50,176 nucleotides of DNA from an uncultured Porphyromonadaceae bacterium (GCA_900547555.1 URHG01000016.1:1-50176); one strand, 5' to 3'; shown: positions 17,076 through 26,420, numbered from the stretch's first letter. Numbers and translations: made by a program. Notes: generated by a model not told the origin, from the letters alone.

Positions 17076-18359
17076 ATGGAAAAGCTTCTATATTATATGT
17101 GGGAACACCGATTGTTGGGCCATGTCTCCGCACAGACAACCGACGGTCGGACTATCGAAGTCATCGACCCGGGACGACGCAATACCGATGCAGGGCCCGA
17201 CTTTTTCAACGCCAAAGTGCGTATCGGCGACCGTATATGGGCAGGAAATGTGGAGATGCATCTACGGTCGAGCGACTGGCTGATGCATCGGCATGACGAA
17301 AACAGAGCCTACGACTCGGTGATTCTGCACGTCATTACCGAAGCTGACGTTCCCATCTCCCGACCCAACGGAGAAATGATTCCCCAATGGGTCGTAACCA
17401 TTCCCGCCCAGTTGCAAACCGACTACGCCTACCTTACATCGCGAAGCGAGATGTTGCCCTGCCGGGAACGGATACACGAACTGTCGCCCATTTTCCTGAC
17501 CGACTGGCTTACGGCTCTTGCTCTCGAAAGGCTGCAACAAAAGAGCGATCGTATCATCGACCTACTCGAAAAACATCAGGGAAACTGGGAAGAAGTGTGT
17601 TACATTACTTTATCGAGAAGTATGGGGTTCGGCGTGAACAGCGAGGCATTCGAGCGGCTGGCACGCAGCATGCCGCTGTTGTTCCTACAAAAACACGCCG
17701 ACTCATTGCTACAAACCGAAGCCTTCCTCTTCGGACAAGCGGGTCTCCTCTCCGACGGACAGACAATCGACGACCCATACTATCTGCGACTATCACGAGA
17801 ATATGACTTCCTACAAAATAAATTCTCCCTCTCGCCCATTAACAGTGAAAGTTGGAAGTTCTTCCGCCTGCGTCCCGCCAATTTTCCGCACCAACGCATC
17901 GCCCTATTGGCACAACTGATACATCGGGGATTCAATCTTTTCGCACGTCTGCTCGATTGTAACGATGAAAAATCGATTCAATCCCTTTTCGACATTCATC
18001 TGGAAGGATATTGGGATACGCACTACACCTTCGGAGTCGAATCTCCACCCCGTGCCAAGACGTTGGGACGCGGAGCCGTGCGGCTGCTCATCATCAATTG
18101 CGTAGCCCCGTTGTTTTACAGCTACGCGATACGCTCGGGAAACGAACACTATACCGATAAGGCCATGAGACTTCTCGAAGAGCTACCGGCCGAAGACAAC
18201 CACATCGTTCGCCGTATCGCCGAATCCAGTATCGAAGTACAATCGGCACTCGACAGCCAAGCGGCCATACAGTTGCATACCGCATACTGCGAACCGCACA
18301 AGTGCATCTATTGTCGCATAGGACATCGTCTCCTCTCTCAAAGCTTTGTCAAAAAATAA
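17076..18359 (+). CDS. DUF2851 family protein
   Basis: Conserved Bacteroidota protein of 427 residues with no known biochemical function. The family's N-terminal signature is present: LLYYMWEHRLLG, PGRRNTDAGPDFFNAKVRIG and WAGNVEMHLRSSDW, which resembles a nuclease-like core (D/N-rich, GPDF, GNVE...H). The C-terminus ends with a small cysteine/histidine cluster, CEPHKCIYCRIGHRLL, which could bind metal. No signal peptide or membrane helix. It is monocistronic and converges on pnp across a repeat-rich gap. A nucleic-acid role is only a guess from the GNVE-type motif. Confidence 0.85.
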   Translation: MEKLLYYMWEHRLLGHVSAQTTDGRTIEVIDPGRRNTDAGPDFFNAKVRIGDRIWAGNVEMHLRSSDWLMHRHDENRAYDSVILHVITEADVPISRPNGEMIPQWVVTIPAQLQTDYAYLTSRSEMLPCRERIHELSPIFLTDWLTALALERLQQKSDRIIDLLEKHQGNWEEVCYITLSRSMGFGVNSEAFERLARSMPLLFLQKHADSLLQTEAFLFGQAGLLSDGQTIDDPYYLRLSREYDFLQNKFSLSPINSESWKFFRLRPANFPHQRIALLAQLIHRGFNLFARLLDCNDEKSIQSLFDIHLEGYWDTHYTFGVESPPRAKTLGRGAVRLLIINCVAPLFYSYAIRSGNEHYTDKAMRLLEELPAEDNHIVRRIAESSIEVQSALDSQAAIQLHTAYCEPHKCIYCRIGHRLLSQSFVKK

Positions 18360-18411
18360 TTTACAGGGATTTTTAGACTGATTGTCAAGTAAAAAAACAC
18401 AAGACACTTCA

Positions 18412-18900
18412 ATTACTCACTCTGTCATTCCAAACCGAGACCAATAGGTCAAGTGTGAGTAATCCCCTGTTTTGCCCGATGTCATCTCGAATGAGGAAAG
18501 CTGGTCGACGAGGAATCACAACCGTTTGTCATGCCAAGTGCAAACAAGGAATCTCACCACTCCTTTGTTTGCGTCGCCATTCCGTAGCAGGAACTTAGGC
18601 CGGGGATAAAGATTCCCCTAATAAGGAGCTTGTCTTTTTGAGATTTTCCTCTTCACTTACCGTTCCATTCAGAATGACAAGAGTGTCATTCTGAGCGCAT
18701 GCGAGGAATCTTATGTTTCTGGGGCTTTGTTGGAAATTCTTCCTCCCTATGGTCATCGGAATGACATTACTATCATCTCGAACGAAAGTGAGAGATCTCA
18801 TACAACGCACTCATTTATAGAAAGATTCTTCCTCCCTTATGGTCGTCAAAATGACATCATACCGTAAGGGTGCCATAACTTGGTAGAGATACTTCGTTAT
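18412..18900. repeat. Palindromic repeat block A between DUF2851 gene and pnp
   Basis: The 614-base gap holds no gene. It is a mosaic of short related units of the form TGTCAT(T/C)(C/T)(C/T)GA - variable hairpin - GA(A/G)GAATC in alternating orientation. Examples are 18480-18517, 18684-18710, 18736-18798 and 18824-18860. Several form hairpins: an 11-bp perfect stem (18669-18679 with 18684-18694) and a 9-bp stem (18412-18420 with 18455-18463). The layout resembles REP/BIME elements. The same family occurs at 40249-40640. Confidence 0.8.
18736..18798 (-). repeat. 63-bp repeat copy 1
   Basis: Read on the minus strand it matches 40249-40311 at 57 of 63 positions, counted by eye, from AGATCTCTCAC to GGAAGAAT. 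A partial third copy lies at 18824-18860 in the same orientation. Confidence 0.85.
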
Positions 18901-18916
18901 CGCTCTGCATGACAAT

Positions 18917-18952
18917 AATAAAAAGGGGCTGTACTGAAACCGTACAGCCCCT
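18917..18952 (-). terminator. Intrinsic terminator of pnp
   Basis: On the minus strand an 11-bp perfect stem (18942-18952 with 18924-18934) with a 7-base loop is followed by TTTTTATTATT. It lies 22 bases after the pnp stop. Confidence 0.85.
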
Positions 18953-18973
18953 CGACTTATCAAAAAAATCGTA

Positions 18974-21172
18974 TCAATCTCTCTTTTCACGACGCAAACG
19001 ATGGTTGTGATTTCCACCATTTCCGCCACCATTGCCTTCACGACGTTCGGGCATACCCTCGGGGCGGGGTTGGAGCTCTTTCATAGAGAGACGGAATTTA
19101 CCGGTTTTCGGGTCGATTTCAACCAATTTCACCGTTACTTCGTCTCCTTCTTTCAGACCCGACTCTTCCACCGTTTCGAGACGTTTCCAGCAAATCTCCG
19201 AGATGTGGAGCAAACCATCTTTACCGGGCATGAATTCAACGAAAGCTCCGAAAGGAAGAATCGATTTCACTTTACCGGTATATACTTCGCCGACTTCGGG
19301 AATAGCGACAATACCCTTGATACGAGCCAAAGCCGCATTGATGGCATCGCGGCCGGGAGCAGCCACTTCGACACGGCCCACGCCGTCGATTTCATCGATC
19401 GTAACGATAGCGCCAGTCTCCTCTTGTATGCCTTGTATGATTTTACCGCCCGGGCCTATCACGGCGCCTATCATATCTTTGGGAATCTCGAGAACTTCGA
19501 TACGCGGAACATGCGGTTTGAAGTCGGCACGCGGTTCGGGTATGGTATCAAGTATTTTATCGAGAATATGCATACGGCCTTCTTTTGCCTGATTGAGGGC
19601 TTTTTCGAGAACCTCGTACGAAAGACCATCGACCTTTATATCCATTTGAGTAGCCGTAATGCCGTCCCGTGTACCCGTTACTTTGAAGTCCATATCGCCG
19701 AGATGGTCTTCATCGCCGAGAATATCGGAAAGAACGGCATATTTTACATTGTCCTTGTCGGTTATCAAACCCATAGCGATACCCGAAACCGGTTTCTTGA
19801 TTTTCACACCAGCGTCCATAAGAGCAAGTGTTCCCGCACAAACAGTTGCCATAGATGAGGAACCGTTCGATTCGAGAATATCCGAAACAATACGTATTGC
19901 ATAGGGATAATCATCGGGAATCATGTGTTTGAGGGCACGGTTGGCCAAATTGCCATGACCTATCTCGCGACGACCCACACCCCGGCTGGCTTTGGCTTCT
20001 CCCGTAGAGAAAGGCGGGAAGTTATAGTGCAGCAAGAAACGGTCGCGGCTCTGGTCGAGTACGTCATCGACGATTTTCTCATCGAGTTTCGTACCGAGGG
20101 TAACGGTCGAGAGCGATTGTGTCTCACCGCGTGTAAATACCGATGAACCGTGAGGTCCGGGAAGATAATCCACTTCGCACCAGATAGGACGGATCTCGGT
20201 CGTCGTACGCCCGTCGAGACGTTTTCCCTCATCGAGGATACTGCGGCGCATAGCCTCTTTTTCCACATCGTGGTAATAACGTTTTACCAATGCTTTTTTG
20301 GCATCGGCTTCCTCGGCGTCCATCGACTCCAAATATTTCTCAACGATAGCCTCGAAAGCTGCTCCGCGAGCGTGTTTGTTGGTATTGCCCGAGCAGGCAA
20401 CGGCATAAGCCTCATCGTAGCACTTGGCCCATACGTCTTTACGCAACTCTTCGTCGTTTACTTCGTGGCAATATTCGCGTTTTACAGTCGAACCCACCTC
20501 TTCGGCAAGTTCCATCTGTGCTTGGCATTGTATTTTGATGGCATCGTGAGCAAACTTCATGGCAGCCAGCAAATCGGCCTCCGATACTTCGTTCATTTCG
20601 CCTTCGACCATCATGATATTTTCATAGGTAGCTCCTACCATAATGTCCATATCGGCTCTTTCCAGTTCTTCAAACGTAGGATTTACCTTGAACTGTCCGT
20701 CGATACGGGCAACTCTTACTTCCGAAATAGGACCGTTGAAAGGAATATCCGAAACGGCAAGAGCCGCCGAAGCAGCCAAACCGGCCAATGCATCGGGCAT
20801 ATCTTTTCCGTCGGACGAAAAGAGCATCACGTTGACAAATGTGTCGGCATGATAATTATCGGGGAATAACGGACGCAAGGCGCGGTCGACCAAGCGCGCG
20901 GTAAGAATTTCATAATCAGAAGCACGCCCCTCGCGACGAGTAAAACCTCCGGGGAAACGTCCTATCGACGAATAACGTTCTTTATACTCTACTTGCAAAG
21001 GCATGAAGTCCACGCCCTCACCGGCTTCTTTGGCCGATACGACAGTCGCCAGCAACATGGTATTTCCCATGCGTACCTCTACGGCACCGTCGGCCTGCTT
21101 GGCCAGTTTTCCGGTTTCGATGGTGATGGTTCTTCCATCTCCCAAATCAATTGTTTTCTTTACAATTTTCAT
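18974..21172 (-). CDS. pnp: Polyribonucleotide nucleotidyltransferase (PNPase)
   Basis: Phosphorolytic 3'-5' exoribonuclease of mRNA decay. The 732-residue protein has two RNase PH domains separated by a helical linker, then a KH domain (IGPGGKIIQGIQEETGA, near 555-620) and an S1 domain (GEVYTGKVKSILPFGAFVEF, near 625-695). The FFRR-type loop RYSSIGRFPGGFTRREGR is seen at the N-terminus. The glycine/asparagine/arginine-rich tail (about 25 residues) is likely disordered and RNA-binding. Monocistronic, with clear promoter and terminator. Confidence 0.98.
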   Translation of the reverse strand: MKIVKKTIDLGDGRTITIETGKLAKQADGAVEVRMGNTMLLATVVSAKEAGEGVDFMPLQVEYKERYSSIGRFPGGFTRREGRASDYEILTARLVDRALRPLFPDNYHADTFVNVMLFSSDGKDMPDALAGLAASAALAVSDIPFNGPISEVRVARIDGQFKVNPTFEELERADMDIMVGATYENIMMVEGEMNEVSEADLLAAMKFAHDAIKIQCQAQMELAEEVGSTVKREYCHEVNDEELRKDVWAKCYDEAYAVACSGNTNKHARGAAFEAIVEKYLESMDAEEADAKKALVKRYYHDVEKEAMRRSILDEGKRLDGRTTTEIRPIWCEVDYLPGPHGSSVFTRGETQSLSTVTLGTKLDEKIVDDVLDQSRDRFLLHYNFPPFSTGEAKASRGVGRREIGHGNLANRALKHMIPDDYPYAIRIVSDILESNGSSSMATVCAGTLALMDAGVKIKKPVSGIAMGLITDKDNVKYAVLSDILGDEDHLGDMDFKVTGTRDGITATQMDIKVDGLSYEVLEKALNQAKEGRMHILDKILDTIPEPRADFKPHVPRIEVLEIPKDMIGAVIGPGGKIIQGIQEETGAIVTIDEIDGVGRVEVAAPGRDAINAALARIKGIVAIPEVGEVYTGKVKSILPFGAFVEFMPGKDGLLHISEICWKRLETVEESGLKEGDEVTVKLVEIDPKTGKFRLSMKELQPRPEGMPERREGNGGGNGGNHNHRLRREKRD

Positions 21173-21203
21173 CTTAATTATTTCTTAACTTCTAAAAATC
21201 AGG

Positions 21204-21211
21204 CAAAGATA
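21204..21211 (-). promoter_or_regulatory. -7 element for pnp
   Basis: TATCTTTG on the minus strand, 31 bases before the pnp ATG. A TTG lies 23 bases further upstream, slightly wide for the consensus. Confidence 0.6.
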
Positions 21212-21366
21212 AGCAAATTTGTCGGCAAAACGTGCAAGTCCCGAGAAAATCTCATCGAAACAACTCCTTTCTATCCACATTTTCCGATAAAATGCAAGAT
21301 AGAACCGATTCCTTCAAGAAAGTCATCTGTTCTATAACAAAACAAAAAGGAAACGGATACTAAGAT

Positions 21367-21398
21367 TTTGGATTACACTCAACTTAACACTATCTTTG
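21367..21398 (+). promoter_or_regulatory. Promoter of the thioredoxin-like lipoprotein gene
   Basis: TTTG (21367-21370), exactly 20 bases, then TATCTTTG (21391-21398). It rules out the upstream TTG start at 21368 and supports the ATG at 21425. Confidence 0.75.
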
Positions 21399-21424
21399 CA
21401 CAGTATTTATCATCTTTCCCTACC

Positions 21425-22582
21425 ATGATGAAAAAACTTTTTCCGATATTGTCGCTGCTGCTTTTCGTAAGCAGTTGCCACCAAAATGATTTCTGCATTC
21501 AAGGTCATGTAAAGGACGGCGAAGGAAAAACGCTTTATTTTGAAGCCGTACAGTTGTCCCGCACAGTTTTGCTCGACTCGACCAAGCTCCCTGCCGACGG
21601 AGCTTTTTCGTTCCACGCACCCCGCACACCTTATCCCGAGTTTTACAGGCTGAGACTCGATAACTCCTACATACACCTTGCTGTCGATTCAACCGAAACA
21701 ATCACCATAGAAATTCCAGGCTTACCCATCGCCGCCGATTACCGAGTCTCAGGCTCGGACGAAAGCGAAAAAATCCGTCATATCGCCGAGGCGGGCAACA
21801 CGCTGAAAGCAGCCATCGGGAAGGCCTCCCTACAAAAAAACCTATTGCCCGACCAACAACGTAAAATGATCGAGGAACTGCAAAACGAGGTACGTCGTTA
21901 TAAAGAAATCGTCATTCCCTATATTACCGAAGACCCCAGCTCGCCGGCAGCCTACTTCGCCATTTTCCAGCAAGTAAACGGCCTCGATATTTTCGACCGT
22001 ACCAATCGGGAAGACAACCGCTATATCCTGACCGTAGCCAACGCTTATAATACATTCCTGCCCGAATCGCCCCGCACCCAGCATCTCTACCGTCTGGCAC
22101 TGAGCATCATTCAAAATGAACGGAATGCCAAACAAGCAAAAGAGGACGAAGTGAAAATGCCTGCTGCGACAGAGGTTTCGCTTATCGACATCGCCCTGCC
22201 CGACCTGTATGGGCAGGAACGGCGGCTCAGCGACTTGAAAGGGAAAGTCGTATTACTCGATTTTTCGGCTTACGAAGGGAAATATTCACCCGATTATAAC
22301 CGCGCATTGGGACAACTTTACGAAAAATACCATCGGCAAGGATTCGAAATCTATCAGGTGTCGATAGACCCCAACGAAAATTTGTGGCAGGTATCGGCCG
22401 ACAATCTGCCCTGGATATGTGTACGCGATGCCGACACGACCCGTTCCAGAGTCGTTCTTTCCTACAATGTCCGTTCTCTGCCCACAGCGTTTCTCATCGA
22501 CCGAAACAATGTATTACAACAACGTGTAACCAAACTCTCGGAACTTCCTCGGGAAATCGAGAAATTACTCAAACAGAAATAG
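21425..22582 (+). CDS. DUF4369/TlpA-like thioredoxin-fold lipoprotein without CXXC
   Basis: Predicted envelope lipoprotein of 385 residues: signal sequence MMKKLFPILSLLLFVSSC with lipidated cysteine at residue 18. An N-terminal beta domain (DUF4369 type) precedes a helical linker and a C-terminal thioredoxin-fold domain (about 255-385). The domain keeps the TlpA/AhpC layout (DLKGKVVLLDF, SLPTAFLID with the cis-proline), but where TlpA has WCGPC this protein has SAYEGKYSPDY. It therefore lacks redox-active cysteines there and cannot do ordinary thiol-disulfide exchange. Similar Cys-less proteins are common in Bacteroides; their role is unclear. The start is fixed by the promoter. Confidence 0.85.
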   Translation: MMKKLFPILSLLLFVSSCHQNDFCIQGHVKDGEGKTLYFEAVQLSRTVLLDSTKLPADGAFSFHAPRTPYPEFYRLRLDNSYIHLAVDSTETITIEIPGLPIAADYRVSGSDESEKIRHIAEAGNTLKAAIGKASLQKNLLPDQQRKMIEELQNEVRRYKEIVIPYITEDPSSPAAYFAIFQQVNGLDIFDRTNREDNRYILTVANAYNTFLPESPRTQHLYRLALSIIQNERNAKQAKEDEVKMPAATEVSLIDIALPDLYGQERRLSDLKGKVVLLDFSAYEGKYSPDYNRALGQLYEKYHRQGFEIYQVSIDPNENLWQVSADNLPWICVRDADTTRSRVVLSYNVRSLPTAFLIDRNNVLQQRVTKLSELPREIEKLLKQK

Positions 22583-22608
22583 TCGAATACAACTTTTACC
22601 GTCTTTTA

Positions 22609-22640
22609 TTTGGAATATCGAAAAAAAGAACTTATCTTCG
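22609..22640 (+). promoter_or_regulatory. Promoter of greA
   Basis: TTTG (22609-22612), 20 bases, then TATCTTCG (22633-22640), one base from the -7 consensus. It gives a leader of about 110 bases before greA. Confidence 0.55.
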
Positions 22641-22755
22641 CCATGTTGATAAAAGGAAGTGGAGTTCCGGTTGGTAACAGCCGGGATTCTTTTTTGTTAT
22701 CCTTTTCTCTAATAAAAATCAATAATGCCCAAACCCAAATTATAGGAGATTTCTT

Positions 22756-23226
22756 ATGGCAATCGTGTATATGACCGAAGAAGGTTATAAAAAAATGATG
22801 GAAGAGATTAATTATCTCGAATCGGTAAAACGTCCCGAAATTTCTCGGCAAATCGCAGAAGCCCGGGATAAAGGAGACTTGTCGGAAAATGCAGAATACG
22901 ACGCAGCCAAAGAGGCTCAAGGGCTGCTCGAAATGAAAATTTCCCAGCTCAAAGACAAAGTGGCCAATGCCCGTATCATCGACGACTCCAAACTGAATAC
23001 ACACACGGTACAAATATTGAACCGTGTAAAAATACGGAACACCCAAAACAACATGACGATGGAATATACCATCGTAACCGAAAGCGAGGCAAACCTCAAA
23101 GAAGGAAAAATCGCTTCGAACACACCTATCGCACAAGGTCTGCTGGGGAAAAAGATCGGCGACATCGTCGAAATAAAAGTTCCTTCGGGAACCATGACTT
23201 TCGAAATCGTCAATATTTCCATTTAA
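22756..23226 (+). CDS. greA: Transcription elongation factor GreA
   Basis: Binds the RNA polymerase secondary channel and triggers cleavage of backtracked transcripts. The 156 residues give an N-terminal coiled coil, whose tip carries the acidic residues in ARDKGDLSENAEYDAAKEAQ (the D and E that coordinate Mg), and a C-terminal FKBP-like domain ending IAQGLLGKKIGDIVEIKVPSG. Length and motifs are standard. GGAG lies 9 bases before the ATG. It is followed after 51 bases by the HIT gene. Confidence 0.97.
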   Translation: MAIVYMTEEGYKKMMEEINYLESVKRPEISRQIAEARDKGDLSENAEYDAAKEAQGLLEMKISQLKDKVANARIIDDSKLNTHTVQILNRVKIRNTQNNMTMEYTIVTESEANLKEGKIASNTPIAQGLLGKKIGDIVEIKVPSGTMTFEIVNISI

Positions 23227-23277
23227 AATTCCGTCCTTCGGCGGAGAGTAAAAATTGTTTTTCCAAAACACAACAAT

Positions 23278-23673
23278 ATGCCTACCATATTCAGCCGCAT
23301 TGTAGCAGGAGAAATTCCCTGTTATAAAATAGCCGAGGACGAAAAACATTTTGCATTTCTCGACATCAATCCCCTCGCCAAAGGCCATACACTGGTAATT
23401 CCCAAAGCCGAAGGCGACTATCTGTTTGAAATGGACGATGAGGCCTATCTCTCTTTGCAGCTTTTCGCCAAAAAGGTTGCCAAAGCGATAGAAAAAGCAA
23501 TTCCTTGCAAACGGGTAGGCGTTGCCGTAATGGGACTCGAAGTACCCCATACCCACATACATCTCATACCTATCAACAAAGAGAGCGATATGATCATATC
23601 CAATCCCAAGTTGCAATTACCGGCCGAAGAGATGCAGGCTATCGCCGACACCATCGCCGCAGAAATAAAATAA
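23278..23673 (+). CDS. HIT-family (Hint-like) nucleotide hydrolase
   Basis: Histidine-triad protein of 131 residues, expected to hydrolyse phosphoramidates or other nucleotide conjugates such as AMP-lysine; cytosolic. The N-terminal TIFSRIVAGEIPCYKIAEDE and the active-site triad VPHTHIHLIPI (His-x-His-x-His) are complete. The family's zinc cysteines are not evident. It probably shares a transcript with greA, a common order in Bacteroidota. Substrate not predictable. Confidence 0.93.
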   Translation: MPTIFSRIVAGEIPCYKIAEDEKHFAFLDINPLAKGHTLVIPKAEGDYLFEMDDEAYLSLQLFAKKVAKAIEKAIPCKRVGVAVMGLEVPHTHIHLIPINKESDMIISNPKLQLPAEEMQAIADTIAAEIK

Positions 23674-23712
23674 GGAATCGAGTATTAACCCGAAAAATCT
23701 GTATAAAAAACG

Positions 23713-24513
23713 ATGAAAAAACTGATTTTCTACCTATTTGCCGGACTTCTTTTCACGGCTTGCGGTGAAAACGAAGACTCCGATAAGGGAATACAAGAAT
23801 CTTTACCCGGCAGCCAAACATTGATTTCGACAATGGATTTTTATTTTCCCCGGAATCCGAATGAAGAAAGGGAGTTTATAGAATTGTCGTACGATAAACA
23901 ACACCGCCTTATCCGCTACAAAGAAACAAATACCGACGAACGAGGTAACCCCTCGGAAGAAATCCTCTCTTACGAATACGGTGATGGAATCGTAACGATT
24001 ACTTCCAGCACAGACCCGGAATATCTCATAACGGTACATCTCAATAAAGCAGGTTATGCCGTACGGGTCGAAGATGCTCTTGACGGGAACTCGGAATACA
24101 CCTATGACGAAGAAAACCGATTGATCCGTTACAAGGAAGGAGACGAACAAGAGGAATATATCTGGAAAAACGGAAATATGGTGGAATCTCGTTATACGGA
24201 TTCAGAGGGCTATCACTCCACGACACGATATACCTATTACAATACCGAGAACAAGGAAAATATCGACATTGTTACAGAGCGTATGGGCGGACTTCCCGAA
24301 CTGGAATTCGCAGGGCTTTTAGGTATACAATGTAAAAATCTCGTACACACAGAAACGAGCGATTATGACGCCGCTTACAAAGACAATTACGAATGGGAAT
24401 ATGACTTAAACGCCGACGGATATGTAACTAAGGCCGTTGCTTTGCAACCCGATGAAACGGGGACAGACGATAACCCTCGCACAGTAGAAATACAGCATAC
24501 ACTTGTTCAATAA
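23713..24513 (+). CDS. Lipoprotein with YD-like beta repeats, unknown function
   Basis: Signal sequence MKKLIFYLFAGLLFTAC (lipid cysteine at 17) followed by GENEDSD. This acidic stretch directly after the cysteine resembles the Bacteroidota export signal that sends lipoproteins to the cell surface. The rest of the 266 residues has repeated short beta units of the form YD...RLIRYKE...YEYGDGIVTIT and YDEENRLIRYKEGDEQEEYIW. These resemble the YD/RHS-like repeats of Bacteroidota DUF4595-type proteins. No enzyme motif. It lies 39 bases after the HIT gene and ends at a strong bidirectional terminator. Family assignment is tentative. Confidence 0.7.
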   Translation: MKKLIFYLFAGLLFTACGENEDSDKGIQESLPGSQTLISTMDFYFPRNPNEEREFIELSYDKQHRLIRYKETNTDERGNPSEEILSYEYGDGIVTITSSTDPEYLITVHLNKAGYAVRVEDALDGNSEYTYDEENRLIRYKEGDEQEEYIWKNGNMVESRYTDSEGYHSTTRYTYYNTENKENIDIVTERMGGLPELEFAGLLGIQCKNLVHTETSDYDAAYKDNYEWEYDLNADGYVTKAVALQPDETGTDDNPRTVEIQHTLVQ

Positions 24514-24532
24514 GCTATTTAAATACACACCG

Positions 24533-24572
24533 AAAAAAGGGCGGAGATGTTTGAAACATCTCCGCCCTTTTT
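24533..24572. terminator. Bidirectional terminator between two convergent lipoprotein genes
   Basis: A perfect 14-bp GC-rich palindrome (24539-24552 with 24554-24567) is flanked by A6 on the left and T5 on the right, so it can terminate transcripts on either strand. Confidence 0.88.
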
Positions 24573-24639
24573 CATACAATGACAGCGACACCGGTCAATG
24601 CGAAAGCAGACAGAACCAAGCCCTCGCATCTTATTGCTT

Positions 24640-26388
24640 TTACCTCACCAAAGCGCAATTACCGGTAAAGACGCTATATCCCATATCTATACGTCCGGCA
24701 CCGCTCTCCTCTATCAGGAAGACATCGTTATCGGTCGTAATCGCCAATGCCCTATCACCCAAAGTTCTCACCTCATATACCTCTCCCGACGAAGACGGCA
24801 ATATAAGGTTTCTATCGCTACGATTATCGAGAACGGCTCGATACAGGCCCTCGGAAGCCAACGAGTAAATATAGCTGCCGGCATACGGATAATAAGTTTT
24901 AGAAGCGATATAACGCTCGTTATGCACTTCACATTCTTCATATAAAAGTTCTCCGTCGGAAGCCCAATAATAATAGCGTCCCATACCCGAAATATAAACG
25001 TTATCGGATGTGCGTGTAACGACAATATTACTGCTGTCGAAGAAATCGAAATACTGATGATGTGTAAACCACTTATAAGAACCGCCCGACCCTGACAACA
25101 TCTCGCTCTGGATATAACCGCGTCCGGTACGGCGCAGTGTACAAAGCGACCCTTGCGGAGAAACAAATACAGAAGGAGTTCCTACAAAATCTGTCGACGG
25201 AGTTCCGCTATTCGGCAAAATAGAACTCAACGTACGGCCGTCGATAAGAGACGTCTCGCTCAAAACGATAAGATCGTCATAAACCTGCCAAGAAAATTCT
25301 CTGCTATTGGCAGCACCTACACTACCGTCATGCACCTGAACCGCATCGACAGCCTGCCGCATAAGCCAATCATAGGCTTCGTTCTCCATCGGAAGCGACA
25401 TAGAAGCCAACACCTCCCGATCGATTTTTACCCGATAAATCGCATCATCGCTTATGACAGCACCGCCTTCGGCTTCGGGCATAAAATAAAAACAGTCGGC
25501 GGCATCACAACGGAACTGGATATCATACGGACTGTTGAATGCAAACGCATCTTCACGATAAAGCTCTTCGAAAGACAAAATAAATCCGTTATCCGAAGCA
25601 ATCACAACCGGATAAGTTACCTCTTCGGGAGAAAGGTAAGCAACATACCCTTCCATTTCGGAGTAAATCGTATCGATATGAGACGTATAAGTCAGATAAG
25701 CAAAAAGAAACTGAGACGAAACGGTATGGAACCCATACAAGCGAGCCGACGGCAAAAATTCCTGCTGGGCATCAAAACATTTGACAGAATCGAGCGTCTG
25801 ACGGGTCGTAAACTTCATACCACCGTATTCACTCCGTTCGGGCAACATATCGACCGTTTCCAAAAGAACAAGAGCATCGGATATATCGGTCCATACGGGT
25901 CTTCCCGTGTGAAAATCGGTCTGACCATTTTCTCGCATGGTAAATACCGAAACCCCTCTTTCGAGAGTGTTGGTCAATACTCCCGCCGAAGGAGAATCGG
26001 CTCTTGCAGCATCGATCCGGACGTCATAATAACCGTTAAACGACTCGGGTATTCTCACCTTGATGAAATAAGCCTCACCTATGCCCCCGACGACAGGAGG
26101 TACTTCGATACTTTCGTCCGATGCTCTACTGGCATTATTCTCCGGCAGATTATCGATCACCTCGATTTCCATAGGCATATTGTTGAAAAGAACTTCCGGA
26201 TCGACAAGACGTACATAGGTCATAAGCACTAACGTATCGCCCGAAAGTACCTTATCTTCATAATCAAAAGGGACGCTCGATACAACAGTATCCACTACTA
26301 CATCATCATCGTCATCTTCGCCAAATCCGAAAATATCGCAAGAGACAATCATCAACGGCAAACATGCCGCAAGAAACCATTTTTTCAT
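24640..26388 (-). CDS. Large lipoprotein, unknown function, possible beta-propeller
   Basis: I do not recognise a named family. The 582-residue protein has a signal sequence MKKWFLAACLPLMIVSC (cysteine 17). DIFGFGEDDDDDVVVD follows, a very acidic stretch close to the cysteine that suggests surface export. The N-terminal third (about 35-150) looks like an Ig-like beta domain. The rest contains many short beta strands with repeated aromatic/acidic turns (YYYWASDGELLYEE, YIYSLASEGLYRAVLDN, VYEVRTLGDRALAITTDNDVFLIEE), consistent with blades of a propeller or WD/SMP30-like fold; this is inference. It has its own promoter and no obvious operon partner. Confidence 0.7.
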   Translation of the reverse strand: MKKWFLAACLPLMIVSCDIFGFGEDDDDDVVVDTVVSSVPFDYEDKVLSGDTLVLMTYVRLVDPEVLFNNMPMEIEVIDNLPENNASRASDESIEVPPVVGGIGEAYFIKVRIPESFNGYYDVRIDAARADSPSAGVLTNTLERGVSVFTMRENGQTDFHTGRPVWTDISDALVLLETVDMLPERSEYGGMKFTTRQTLDSVKCFDAQQEFLPSARLYGFHTVSSQFLFAYLTYTSHIDTIYSEMEGYVAYLSPEEVTYPVVIASDNGFILSFEELYREDAFAFNSPYDIQFRCDAADCFYFMPEAEGGAVISDDAIYRVKIDREVLASMSLPMENEAYDWLMRQAVDAVQVHDGSVGAANSREFSWQVYDDLIVLSETSLIDGRTLSSILPNSGTPSTDFVGTPSVFVSPQGSLCTLRRTGRGYIQSEMLSGSGGSYKWFTHHQYFDFFDSSNIVVTRTSDNVYISGMGRYYYWASDGELLYEECEVHNERYIASKTYYPYAGSYIYSLASEGLYRAVLDNRSDRNLILPSSSGEVYEVRTLGDRALAITTDNDVFLIEESGAGRIDMGYSVFTGNCALVR

Positions 26389-26412
26389 ATATCAAGAATG
26401 TTGATTTTTTTA

Positions 26413-26420
26413 CAAAAATA
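26413..26420 (-). promoter_or_regulatory. -7 element of the large lipoprotein gene
   Basis: TATTTTTG on the minus strand, 24 bases before the ATG at 26388. A TTG about 19 bases further upstream fits the -33 element. Confidence 0.6.

Noticed and set aside
18480..18860. CRISPR array in the repeat-rich gap
   Set aside because: Units differ in length, alternate in orientation and form palindromes; there are no equal-length spacers and no cas genes.
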